Notes: generated by a model not told the origin, from the sequence alone. Counted from the first letter of the stretch, positions 9,274 to 16,882 are shown. The stretch: DNA of 28,574 bases from Flavicella sp963932955 (GCA_963932955.1 CAWVRK010000022.1:1-28574); one strand, 5' to 3'. Made by a program: numbers and translations.

Positions 9274-9587
9274 GTAGTGGGGGGATTGAAATGGTTTTTG
9301 TACAGATGGTTGGTCTTGTACAGTAACAAGTTGCTAATTTAGCGCAAATGTTGCGTATTTGTTTGTAAATGTAAAGCTTTTGTATGGTTTTTTTAAAATA
9401 AAATTGAAAACAATTTGATTTTTAAGAGGTTTTTTGCGCGGTTACCGACTTTTTAATTTTTTTAAAACATGACATTTATCATGTTTACAATCATTGTTTG
9501 GGGCTAAATTTATGTAGGATTACTCCAACTTTCCTAGCTGTGACAAGTCCTTTAAGCTTCAATTGAAATCAGTAAATACATACAACG
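9274..9587. promoter_or_regulatory. 314-base divergent control region between the regulator and pckA
   Basis: No gene is supported here. The regulator is transcribed leftward and pckA rightward. Near the regulator start there are two direct copies of TTGTACAG (9298-9305 and 9316-9323), set 18 bases apart. The second lies in an inverted repeat CTTGT-N6-ACAAG (9315-9330). A further inverted repeat CGCAA-ATG-TTGCG lies at 9343-9355. The part nearer pckA is strongly AT-rich. No exact TAnnTTTG box was found for either gene, so the promoters are not placed. Confidence 0.45.
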
Positions 9588-11213
9588 ATGCAAGACCTAT
9601 TCATTTCTCAAAAAGACAAGAAACTAAAAGAATACGGACTCATAGGAGTGCAAGCCCATTGGAATTTGTCACCAAAAGCCCTTCAACAAATCACATTGCA
9701 AAAAGGCATGGGCAGGGAGAGCTCCAATGGTGTTTTGGCGGTAGATACGGGCAAGTTTACAGGTCGTTCACCACAAGATCGCTATTTGGTAAAGGATGCC
9801 TATACCAGTGATAAAGTTTGGTGGGGAAAGATCAACAAGCCCATCTCTCCTGAGAAGTTCGATTTACTTTACAATGAAATGACGAACTACCTCTCTGGTA
9901 AAGAATTGTATGTTCGTGACGCCTATGTATGTGCGGACCCAGAGTACCGAACCAATATCCGAACGATTACGGAGTTGCCTTGGTCCAATTTATTTGCTTA
10001 CAACATGTTTTTGCGTGTTGAAGCGTCGGCATTGGAAAATTTTCGCGAAGATTGGTTGGTTCTTTGTGCGCCTGGCTACGAGGCAGATCCCTTAGTTCAC
10101 GGGACGAGACAAGGCAACTTTTCCATATTGAATTTTACAAAACAAATTGCGCTTGTTGGGGGTTCCGCATATACAGGAGAAATCAAAAAAGGCATATTTT
10201 CTGCTCTGAATCTGATTTTACCCTCAGAGAACAATGTCTTGCCGATGCACTGTTCGGCAAGTGTTGGCGTAGCTGGTGATACGGCCATCTTTTTTGGCTT
10301 GTCGGGAACCGGAAAAACAACGTTGTCTGCGGACCCTCATCGCAAATTGATTGGAGACGACGAACACGGGTGGACAGCTGACAACACCATTTTTAATTTT
10401 GAAGGAGGCTGTTATGCCAAAGTGATTGATTTGACTTCTGAAAATGAGCCCGATATTTACAAAGCAATCAAACCGGGCGCTCTCCTGGAAAATGTTGTTT
10501 TCAAAGAAAATGGAGCCGTTGATTATTTTGATAGCAGTCGCACTCAAAATACCCGCGTAAGCTATCCAATCCACCACATCGACAACATTCAAATACCTTC
10601 TATGGCAGGCAAGCCAAAGAACATTTTTTTCTTGACCTGTGATGCTTTTGGAGTGTTGCCTCCCATTTCTAAATTGACAGCAAACCAAGCCGCCTATCAT
10701 TTTATTTCTGGATACACCGCTAAAGTTGCAGGGACAGAAGCTGGAATTACAGAACCAGTCCCTTCCTTTTCTGCCTGTTTTGGTGCACCTTTTATGCCCA
10801 TGCATCCAACCGTATATGCCGAAATGTTGAGCAAAAAAATAAAAGCAGCACAGGTCAATGTATGGATGGTCAATACAGGATGGAGCGGAGGCCCCTACGG
10901 AGTTGGATCTCGCATCAAGTTGAAGTACACAAGGGCGATGATTACCGCAATTTTAGAAGGAGCTTTGGACGGTGTTGAATTTGAGCAACACCCTATTTTT
11001 GGGTTGAACATGCCAAAATACTGTCCGCAAGTTCCCGTTGAAATTCTAAATCCAATGAATACTTGGTTGCAAAAAGGAGTTTATATCAGCAAATCCATTG
11101 CCTTGGCACATGCCTTTCATTTGAACTTTGAAAAATTTGAAACCTTTGCTTCTAAGGAAATCATATCGGGAGGACCGCTCATCGATGAGCACCATCATTT
11201 GGACAACGTATAA
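9588..11213 (+). CDS. pckA: Phosphoenolpyruvate carboxykinase (ATP)
   Basis: It converts oxaloacetate and ATP to phosphoenolpyruvate, ADP and CO2, the committing step of gluconeogenesis, in the cytoplasm. The 541-residue length matches the ATP-dependent family. The substrate-site arginine is in TGRSPQDR (Arg60), and YTGEIKKG at 195-202 holds the active-site lysines. MHCSA (His221) is a metal/substrate ligand, the P-loop GLSGTGKT lies at 237-244, and the kinase-2 metal site IGDDEHGW lies at 255-262. The ATG at 9588 gives the expected N-terminus; an upstream overlapping frame is spurious. It is divergent from the PUL regulator and followed by a strong terminator, so it is probably transcribed as a single gene. 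Confidence 0.97.
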   Translation: MQDLFISQKDKKLKEYGLIGVQAHWNLSPKALQQITLQKGMGRESSNGVLAVDTGKFTGRSPQDRYLVKDAYTSDKVWWGKINKPISPEKFDLLYNEMTNYLSGKELYVRDAYVCADPEYRTNIRTITELPWSNLFAYNMFLRVEASALENFREDWLVLCAPGYEADPLVHGTRQGNFSILNFTKQIALVGGSAYTGEIKKGIFSALNLILPSENNVLPMHCSASVGVAGDTAIFFGLSGTGKTTLSADPHRKLIGDDEHGWTADNTIFNFEGGCYAKVIDLTSENEPDIYKAIKPGALLENVVFKENGAVDYFDSSRTQNTRVSYPIHHIDNIQIPSMAGKPKNIFFLTCDAFGVLPPISKLTANQAAYHFISGYTAKVAGTEAGITEPVPSFSACFGAPFMPMHPTVYAEMLSKKIKAAQVNVWMVNTGWSGGPYGVGSRIKLKYTRAMITAILEGALDGVEFEQHPIFGLNMPKYCPQVPVEILNPMNTWLQKGVYISKSIALAHAFHLNFEKFETFASKEIISGGPLIDEHHHLDNV

Positions 11214-11232
11214 AGGTAAAGTTGAATTTTTG

Positions 11233-11265
11233 AAAAAAGACAGTCTGTAGAAGACAGTCTTTTTT
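11233..11265 (+). terminator. Rho-independent terminator after pckA
   Basis: AAAAAAGAC (11233-11241) pairs with GTCTTTTTT (11257-11265). Inside it, after one A-A mismatch, GTCT pairs with AGAC around a 5-base loop. The 3' arm ends in a run of six T. It lies 19 bases after the pckA stop codon. The A-run on the 5' side would also allow some function in the reverse direction. Confidence 0.8.
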
Positions 11266-11275
11266 GTTAGTTTTG
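11244..11275 (+). promoter_or_regulatory. Probable dinB promoter, overlapping the pckA terminator
   Basis: TAGTTTTG (11268-11275) fits the Bacteroidetes -7 box TAnnTTTG exactly. TCTG (11244-11247) lies 20 bases upstream, one mismatch from the -33 box TTTG. The transcript would start near 11281, about 40 bases before the dinB ATG. The -33 box sits inside the pckA terminator stem. Confidence 0.45.
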
Positions 11276-11321
11276 TAAGGAACATGAGCGCTTGGAAACA
11301 GCGCTGCCTATTTGTTGCTAC

Positions 11322-12404
11322 ATGGACCTTGCCCGTAAAATCATTCACATAGACATGGACGCCTTCTTTGCATCTGTAGCGCAGTTGGACAATCCCAAAT
11401 TGAGGGAAAAGCCAATTGCAGTAGGTGGAAGCGAAGTGCGAGGGGTGGTAGCTGCGGCAAGTTATGAAGCGCGAAAATTTGGTGTTCGTTCGGCAATGTC
11501 AGGAGTTTTAGCCAAAAAGTTATGCCCTGAATTACAATTTGTAAAACCCGATTTTGAGCGATACAAAGAAATTTCTTTAAAAATCAGAAATCTTTTTTTT
11601 GAATACACAGATTTGGTAGAACCCCTTTCCTTGGACGAAGCCTATTTGGATGTGACAGCAAACAAATGCGGAAATCCTTCTGCGACATTGATAGCAGAAG
11701 AAATTAGAAACCGTATTTTTGAGGAGCTTGGACTGCATGCGTCTGCGGGAATTTCCACCAACAAGTTTGTCGCTAAAATTGCTTCAGACATCAATAAGCC
11801 AAATGGTCAGAAAACGATTTCACAAGAAGAGATACCTTTATTTTTAGAAAATCTAGCAATCGAAAAATTTCATGGAATCGGCAAAGTTACACGTGCAAAA
11901 ATGTACAAACTCGGTATTTTTACGGGCAGCGAATTGAAAGATAAGTCGGAAGCCTTTTTGATCCAGCACTTCAAAAAAGCGGGTGCGTATTATTACCAAA
12001 TTGTACGAGGTATTCAGTTGAGCGAAGTAAAACCAGATCGCATTCGAAAATCCATTGCAGCAGAACACACCTTTGATCAAAACTTGACCTCTGAGGTATA
12101 CATGTTGGAGAAATTGGAAAAAATCTCAAAATCCCTTGAAAAGCGTTTGTTGCAATCCAAAGTAGCAGGGAGAACGGTAACATTGAAAATCAAATACAGC
12201 GATTTTACTCAGCAGACGAGAAGCAAAACCCTGCCGTACTTTGTCAAAGAAAGTGCTGTTTTGTTAGAAACAGTCAAAGAATTGTTGTTTCAAGAAAAAA
12301 TAAAGGATTCCGTGAGGTTGTTGGGCATCTCTGTGACCAACCTCAATGTCAACAGCAAGAAAACAGTTCCAATTTTGGACGTACAACTCAAATTCGACTT
12401 TTAA
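11322..12404 (+). CDS. dinB: DNA polymerase IV (Y-family translesion polymerase)
   Basis: It is an error-prone, template-directed polymerase that bypasses DNA lesions. The ATG at 11322 gives 360 residues and the standard start (RKIIHIDMDAFFASV); an in-frame TTG at 11292 would add ten unrelated residues and was rejected. Catalytic metal ligands are visible as Asp11 in HIDMDAFF and Asp105/Glu106 in SLDEAYLD. The helix-hairpin-helix and little-finger regions follow. The last residues, QLKFDF, look like the beta-clamp binding peptide found at the C-terminus of Pol IV. The GreA-like gene starts 1 base after its stop, so the two are probably co-transcribed. No LexA-type box was recognised in the upstream gap. 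Confidence 0.96.
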   Translation: MDLARKIIHIDMDAFFASVAQLDNPKLREKPIAVGGSEVRGVVAAASYEARKFGVRSAMSGVLAKKLCPELQFVKPDFERYKEISLKIRNLFFEYTDLVEPLSLDEAYLDVTANKCGNPSATLIAEEIRNRIFEELGLHASAGISTNKFVAKIASDINKPNGQKTISQEEIPLFLENLAIEKFHGIGKVTRAKMYKLGIFTGSELKDKSEAFLIQHFKKAGAYYYQIVRGIQLSEVKPDRIRKSIAAEHTFDQNLTSEVYMLEKLEKISKSLEKRLLQSKVAGRTVTLKIKYSDFTQQTRSKTLPYFVKESAVLLETVKELLFQEKIKDSVRLLGISVTNLNVNSKKTVPILDVQLKFDF

Positions 12405-12405
12405 G

Positions 12406-12864
12406 ATGAAGGAGCATCCGATAAAAAAAGCATTGTTTGCAAAGTGCGAGGCATTTGTAAGTGAAAAAATAGACAGTTTGGAGAGGGGGCTTGAGAGCCA
12501 CCAAAAAGCACTAGCTTCAGAGACCAAAAGCTCTGCTGGAGACAAGCACGAAACCGGGAGGGCGATGCTGCAGTTGGAAATGGAAAAGTCAGGAAGGCAA
12601 CTCCAAGAGGTGCTGCAACTAAAAGTTCTTTTAGAAAAAATTTCCTTGCAACAACAGTCAGAGGTTATTCGGTTGGGAAGCTTGGTGACAACCAACCGGG
12701 GCATTTATTTCCTCGCGATCAGCATGGGAAAGATTGCGCACCGACAAACAACTTATTTTGCCATCTCACCCAGTTCGCCAATTGGCAACTTACTATTGGG
12801 AAAGCGAATCGGTGAAAACATTCTTTTTCAGGAAAAGGTCCTCAGCATTGAACATTTTGTGTAA
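12406..12864 (+). CDS. GreA/GreB-like protein (often labelled 3-oxoacyl-ACP synthase in Bacteroidetes)
   Basis: This 152-residue protein starts at the ATG 1 base after the dinB stop. The N-terminal half is a predicted coiled coil with the sequence SSAGDKHETGRAM. Its Asp46 and Glu49 line up with the acidic tip (GDxxEN) that GreA uses to reach the RNA polymerase active site. The C-terminal half ends in SPIGNLLLGKRIGE (124-137), close to the SPxGxALLGKxxGD signature of the GreA/GreB C-terminal domain. From memory, relatives in public annotations are called 3-oxoacyl-ACP synthase, but nothing here resembles a ketosynthase. An RNA polymerase secondary-channel role is inferred, not shown. Confidence 0.7.
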   Translation: MKEHPIKKALFAKCEAFVSEKIDSLERGLESHQKALASETKSSAGDKHETGRAMLQLEMEKSGRQLQEVLQLKVLLEKISLQQQSEVIRLGSLVTTNRGIYFLAISMGKIAHRQTTYFAISPSSPIGNLLLGKRIGENILFQEKVLSIEHFV

Positions 12865-12893
12865 CAAGAAAACCTGTCTTGGGAAATTTACAG

Positions 12894-12901
12894 TATTTTT
12901 G
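12894..12901 (+). promoter_or_regulatory. Possible -7 promoter box for the luxE-like gene
   Basis: TATTTTTG matches TAnnTTTG and would start a transcript about 15 bases before the GTG start codon. No good -33 TTTG is seen at the right distance, so support is weak. The preceding bases TTTACAGTATTTT (12887-12899) recur upstream of the epimerase at 15408-15420. Confidence 0.3.
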
Positions 12902-12922
12902 TTTTGATTATTTTACGGAACT

Positions 12923-13897
12923 GTGACGAAAAATGTATTTGCCATAAAAAACCAAGAGGAATTCAATTCTTTGGCTCTGGAAACCTTTCGTTTTCAAGCA
13001 AACAATTGCCAGGCATACCAACAATTCATTTCCTACCTTCGAACAGACATCTCCAAAGTCAACAGCATCTCGCAAATTCCCTTTTTACCCATACAGTTTT
13101 TCAAAACACACCAGATTTTATCAGACCCGGGTCCTGTAGTCCAAACCTTTTTGAGCAGTGGCACCACAGGAATGCAGCAAAGCAAACACTTTTTGACAGA
13201 TCTGTCTCTTTATAAAGAGAGTTATACAAAAGGATTTGAAAATTTTTACGGACCTGTAGAAGACCGTGTCATTTTGGCGCTCTTGCCCTCCTATTTGGAA
13301 AGGGAGGGGTCTTCTTTGGTCTACATGACCGCTGATTTGATCCAACAATCCAAACATTCAGAGAGTGGTTTTTATTTGGACAACTTGGACCAGCTAAAAG
13401 AAACTTTATTGCTCTTGGAGTCCAAAGGCAAAAAATCCTTGCTAATCGGCGTCTCCTTTGCCTTGTTGGATTTGGTTGAAAAACACCATTTTTCATTAAA
13501 ACACACCCTGGTCATGGAGACCGGAGGGATGAAGGGCAAACGAAAGGAAATGGTGCGTGAAGAACTGCACGCTCTTTTGAAAGCTGGTTTTGGAGTCGCA
13601 GAAATTCATTCTGAATACGGAATGACAGAGCTGTTAAGTCAGGCGTATTCCAAGGGAGGAGGTCTTTTTAAAACACCTCCTTGGATGCAGGTGCGGATTC
13701 GAGACACCGAAGACCCTTTTCAGCAATTGCCACATGGAAAGACAGGAGGAATCAATGTCATCGATTTGTCCAATCGAAATTCCTGTTCTTTTATAGCGAC
13801 CCAAGATTTAGGGAAAATTCACCCAAAAGGGAGTTTTGAGATTTTGGGGCGTTTTGACAATTCGGACATCCGAGGGTGCAACTTGATGATTACTTGA
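12923..13897 (+). CDS. LuxE/PaaK-like acyl-protein synthetase family protein
   Basis: This 324-residue member of the ANL (AMP-forming) superfamily resembles LuxE, which activates fatty acids with ATP in bacterial luciferase systems. The adenylate-binding loop is FLSSGTTG (SSGTTG at 78-83). METGGMKG lies at 198-205, and the A5-type motif EYGMTE lies at 231-236. A GTG at 12923 is the most likely start, since the frame is closed by a TGA at 12905 and no ATG precedes the conserved N-terminal region. No luxC reductase or luxAB is nearby, so a bioluminescence role is not supported and the substrate is unknown. It is convergent with tyrS, with 22 bases between the stops. Confidence 0.8.
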   Translation: MTKNVFAIKNQEEFNSLALETFRFQANNCQAYQQFISYLRTDISKVNSISQIPFLPIQFFKTHQILSDPGPVVQTFLSSGTTGMQQSKHFLTDLSLYKESYTKGFENFYGPVEDRVILALLPSYLEREGSSLVYMTADLIQQSKHSESGFYLDNLDQLKETLLLLESKGKKSLLIGVSFALLDLVEKHHFSLKHTLVMETGGMKGKRKEMVREELHALLKAGFGVAEIHSEYGMTELLSQAYSKGGGLFKTPPWMQVRIRDTEDPFQQLPHGKTGGINVIDLSNRNSCSFIATQDLGKIHPKGSFEILGRFDNSDIRGCNLMIT

Positions 13898-13919
13898 TTT
13901 TTTCAGAGAATCCGGATGT

Positions 13920-15215
13920 TTATGCGATGACCTTCAAAAGAAAATAGCTTTTTTTACCTCTTTGTAACAAGACGTATTTTTGGGCGATCAAATCGGATGC
14001 GGTGATTGAAAACCCTTCTTTTACTTTTTCCTTGTTTACAGAGATGGAATTCTCTTTCAAAGCCCTTCTCACTTCACCATTCGACTTTAAGAAACCTGTT
14101 TCTGAAAAAGCGGTTACGACGTCCAAACCTTCTTCGATTTGCTCGGAGTTGATTTCCGTTTGGGGAACTCCAGAAAACACCTCCAAAAAGGTCTGTTCGT
14201 CCAAAGACTTCAAATCCTCAGCCGTCGATTTCCCAAACAAGATGGATGAAGCTTTGACCGCATTTTCATAAGCTTCTTCTGAGTGCACCAATACCGTTAC
14301 CTCTTTGGCAATGGTTTTTTGCAAAAGGCGTGCGTGCGGCGATTCGCGGTGTTCTGCGACCAGTCGATCGATGGTCTCTTTGTCTAAAAAAGTAAATTTT
14401 TTGATAAAACCCTCCGCGTCTTCGTCTGAAGAATTCAGCCAGTATTGGTAAAATTTATAGACAGAGGTACGGCCTTTGTCCAACCAGATATTGCCTCCTT
14501 CAGACTTTCCAAATTTGGATCCGTCTGCTTTTGTAATCAGTGGGCAAGTCATGGCATACGCTTTTCCCTGCGCTTTTCTTCTTACCAGCTCCGTTCCTGT
14601 GGTGATATTGCCCCATTGGTCAGAGCCGCCCATTTGCAATTTGCAATTTTTTGTTTCGTACAAATGAAGAAAGTCATAGCCTTGAAACAATTGGTAGGTA
14701 AATTCGGTAAAAGACATCCCTTCAGTAGCTTCTCCTCGCACTCTTTTTTTTACGGACTCTTTAGCCATCATGTAGTTGACAGTGAGGTGTTTTCCGATGT
14801 CCCGCACAAAATCAATCAAGGAAAACTCTTTCATCCAATCGTAGTTGTTGACCAACTCTGCTGCGTTTTCTGCCCCGCTGTCAAAATCTAAAAAACGTTT
14901 TAATTGAGATTGGACACCCGCAATGTTTTTGGCCAAGGTTGTTTCGTCCAATAGATTTCGCTCTGCAGATTTCCCGGAAGGATCGCCGATCATTCCAGTA
15001 GCTCCCCCAACCAAGGCAATCGGTTTGTGGCCTGCTTTTTGAAAATGCATCAAAATGATGATGGGAATCAAACTTCCAATATGAAGAGAAGCTGCGGTAG
15101 GATCAAATCCAATATACCCTGCAGTTGCTTCCTTGTTTAACAATTCTTCCGTGCCAGGCATGATGTCGTGTAACATCCCCCTCCATCTCAGTTCTTCCAC
15201 AAAATTTAAAGCCAT
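13920..15215 (-). CDS. tyrS: Tyrosyl-tRNA synthetase
   Basis: It attaches tyrosine to tRNA-Tyr. The 431-residue class I synthetase has the HIGH-type motif HIGS at 45-48, the tRNA/tyrosine-site segment GGSDQWGN at 196-203 and the KMSKS-type loop KFGKS at 234-238. An S4 RNA-binding domain covers about the last 65 residues (EVRRALKENSISVNKEKV). The start is taken at the ATG at 15215 (MALNFVEELRWRG), which matches the family. An in-frame ATG at 15275 would add 20 residues and lies upstream of the best promoter in the window, so it was rejected. Confidence 0.97.
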   Translation of the reverse strand: MALNFVEELRWRGMLHDIMPGTEELLNKEATAGYIGFDPTAASLHIGSLIPIIILMHFQKAGHKPIALVGGATGMIGDPSGKSAERNLLDETTLAKNIAGVQSQLKRFLDFDSGAENAAELVNNYDWMKEFSLIDFVRDIGKHLTVNYMMAKESVKKRVRGEATEGMSFTEFTYQLFQGYDFLHLYETKNCKLQMGGSDQWGNITTGTELVRRKAQGKAYAMTCPLITKADGSKFGKSEGGNIWLDKGRTSVYKFYQYWLNSSDEDAEGFIKKFTFLDKETIDRLVAEHRESPHARLLQKTIAKEVTVLVHSEEAYENAVKASSILFGKSTAEDLKSLDEQTFLEVFSGVPQTEINSEQIEEGLDVVTAFSETGFLKSNGEVRRALKENSISVNKEKVKEGFSITASDLIAQKYVLLQRGKKSYFLLKVIA

Positions 15216-15232
15216 TTCATTCTCGTTTTTGG

Positions 15233-15263
15233 CAAAGATAGTGATTCGAATTTGAGAGGCAAA
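15233..15263 (-). promoter_or_regulatory. tyrS promoter, full match to the Bacteroidetes consensus
   Basis: On the minus strand TTTG (15263-15260) is followed after exactly 19 bases by TATCTTTG (15240-15233). This fits TTTG-N19-TAnnTTTG completely. The transcript would begin near 15227, leaving a leader of about 12 bases before the ATG at 15215. It also supports the shorter tyrS start. Confidence 0.7.
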
Positions 15264-15426
15264 GCGACAATTCACAAAGCGATAAATAAAGGATGAGTTC
15301 CGTTTTTAAAAACAGGGGCAAACACGATGGAAAATGGAATTGAGAATTGACGAAAGCGGAGGGCAAAGGGAGAAATAAATCTGCATTTCCAAAACGACAT
15401 TCGCATTTTTACAGTATTTTCGTAGC

Positions 15427-16440
15427 ATGGTATTAGTAACAGGCGGAACTGGAATGTTGGGAGCCCATTTGTTGGTTCAGTTATTGGATGCTGGGCAAAC
15501 AGTGAGGGCAACTTACAGAACAGCATCTTCTTTAGAAAAGGCAAAGCATGTCTTTTCTTATTTCACCGATCAGGTGGACAAAGAATTCTCCAAGATCCAA
15601 TGGGTACAGGCAGATGTCAGAGAGGTTTCTTCTTTAGAAGCCGCTTTTCAAAACATTGAAAAGGTCTACCACTTGGCAGCTTTGGTCTCTTTTGACACCT
15701 CTAGTTATTCAAAGATGCGCTCGGTCAATATTTATGGAACGGCCAATGTAGTCAATTTGTGCCTCGCCTACAAGGTTCAGAAACTTTGCTTTGTCAGTTC
15801 GATTGCAGCCATTTCAAAAACGCTCAACAAACCCTTTATTGACGAACAAGATGAATTCAATTTAGAGGAAAACAATTACGGCTATGCAATTACCAAGTAC
15901 GGTGCCGAAATGGAGGTTTGGAGAGCTGCTCAAGAAGGGTTGCAGGTGTTGATTTACAATCCAGGAGTTATTTTGGGAGCAGGGTTTTGGAGAGAAAACT
16001 CAGGGGCTTTGTTTTCCATGACGTACAAAGAATTTCCTTTTTATACTGAAGGGGTTACGGGTTTTGTTGGAGTAGAAGATGTGGCAGCCCTGTTGGTCAA
16101 AGGAATGGATTCTGAGGTGACAAACGAACGATTTGTGGTGGTTTCTGAAAACAAAAGTTTCAAAGAAATTGTCGATTCCATTGCGCGCGTTTTTGAGAAG
16201 AAACCTCCAAAAATAAAGGTCAGTAAATTACTCAGCGCTTTGGGATGGCGGCTCTCGTGGCTCAAGTCAAAACTGACAGGAGCAGCCAATACCTTTTCCA
16301 AGCACACTGCCAAAGCAGCTCATAACAGCTCTTATTACCGTGCTGAAAAAGTCAAAAAAACATTTGAATTTGAATTTGAGCCGATGGAGCAAGTCTTGAA
16401 AAAAGTCGCCAAACGCTATCAGAAAGACCTTGAAAATTAG
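15427..16440 (+). CDS. NAD(P)-dependent epimerase/dehydratase (extended SDR family)
   Basis: This 337-residue extended short-chain dehydrogenase has the Rossmann dinucleotide loop GGTGMLG at 6-12, HLAALVS near 82-88, the catalytic Ser region FVSSIAA at 122-128 and the Tyr-Lys pair in YAITK (Tyr153, Lys157). These features fit the dihydroflavonol-reductase/3-beta-HSD-like branch more than the sugar epimerases, but the substrate cannot be told from the sequence. The ATG at 15427 opens directly on the nucleotide-binding strand, which is normal. The last 60 residues are basic. It is divergent from tyrS and convergent with the DUF4296 gene. Confidence 0.88.
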   Translation: MVLVTGGTGMLGAHLLVQLLDAGQTVRATYRTASSLEKAKHVFSYFTDQVDKEFSKIQWVQADVREVSSLEAAFQNIEKVYHLAALVSFDTSSYSKMRSVNIYGTANVVNLCLAYKVQKLCFVSSIAAISKTLNKPFIDEQDEFNLEENNYGYAITKYGAEMEVWRAAQEGLQVLIYNPGVILGAGFWRENSGALFSMTYKEFPFYTEGVTGFVGVEDVAALLVKGMDSEVTNERFVVVSENKSFKEIVDSIARVFEKKPPKIKVSKLLSALGWRLSWLKSKLTGAANTFSKHTAKAAHNSSYYRAEKVKKTFEFEFEPMEQVLKKVAKRYQKDLEN

Positions 16441-16453
16441 ACTAGCACCTGAA

Positions 16454-16882
16454 TTACTTTGTTTTTGAACTTGTTGTTTTTCTAAGCGAATCTCTTTTTA
16501 TGATGACTTTTCGTATGCTGTCATTTTTAAGGGAGTCCCGCTTTTTTTTCATCAATTTAAAGGATCCATTTTTTGAAGCGATTCGAGATTTCACCTCTTT
16601 AAAAATGGCTTCGTACGCATCAATTTTAGCCGTGTAATAAAAGTTACTTCGTTTGAACCGCGCACTGTCAATGCCATGTTTTTCAAAAACCAACTGGGTG
16701 TAGTCTACATTCCGTTCTTTTTCCAGGTTCTTTGCTGTTTTTGCAGCAGTTGCGAGGTAAAGATCGGTCAACAAATCAACCATTTCCTCCTTTTCGATCA
16801 AGTCGTCGGGTTTTTTAAAAATAGTATTGCTTGTACATGAAAATACAAAGACACAAAGCAAAGACAGCGCTGTTTTTTTCAT
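16454..16882 (-). CDS. DUF4296 lipoprotein
   Basis: The 142-residue protein starts with a lipoprotein signal peptide ending at Cys16 (FSC). The mature part contains the DUF4296 pattern (LIEKEEMVDLLTDLYLATAA, then VFEKHGIDSARFKRSNFYYT) and ends in a very basic tail rich in Lys, Arg and Ser. Its function is unknown. The mature N-terminus lacks the acidic surface-export signal seen in the SusD-type lipoproteins, so it probably faces the periplasm. Its ATG overlaps the pyrC stop (ATGA), so the two are translationally coupled. Confidence 0.8.
   Translation of the reverse strand: MKKTALSLLCVFVFSCTSNTIFKKPDDLIEKEEMVDLLTDLYLATAAKTAKNLEKERNVDYTQLVFEKHGIDSARFKRSNFYYTAKIDAYEAIFKEVKSRIASKNGSFKLMKKKRDSLKNDSIRKVIIKRDSLRKTTSSKTK

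Noticed and set aside
9563..9811. Frame overlapping the pckA start
   Set aside because: It uses a different frame from pckA and has no family features; pckA coding explains the sequence.
10224..10805. 193-codon open frame on the minus strand inside pckA
   Set aside because: It is antisense to catalytic motifs of pckA and looks like no known protein; pckA codon constraints explain the open frame.
12923..13897. Bioluminescence (lux) operon
   Set aside because: Only a luxE-like gene is present; no luxA, luxB, luxC or luxD is nearby.
13861..13916. CATCCG ... CGGATG pairing between luxE-like and tyrS as a terminator
   Set aside because: The arms are 6 bp, far apart and without a T run on either side; not a convincing terminator.
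14445..14891. 148-codon plus-strand frame inside tyrS
   Set aside because: It is antisense to the tyrS core, with no promoter or family match.
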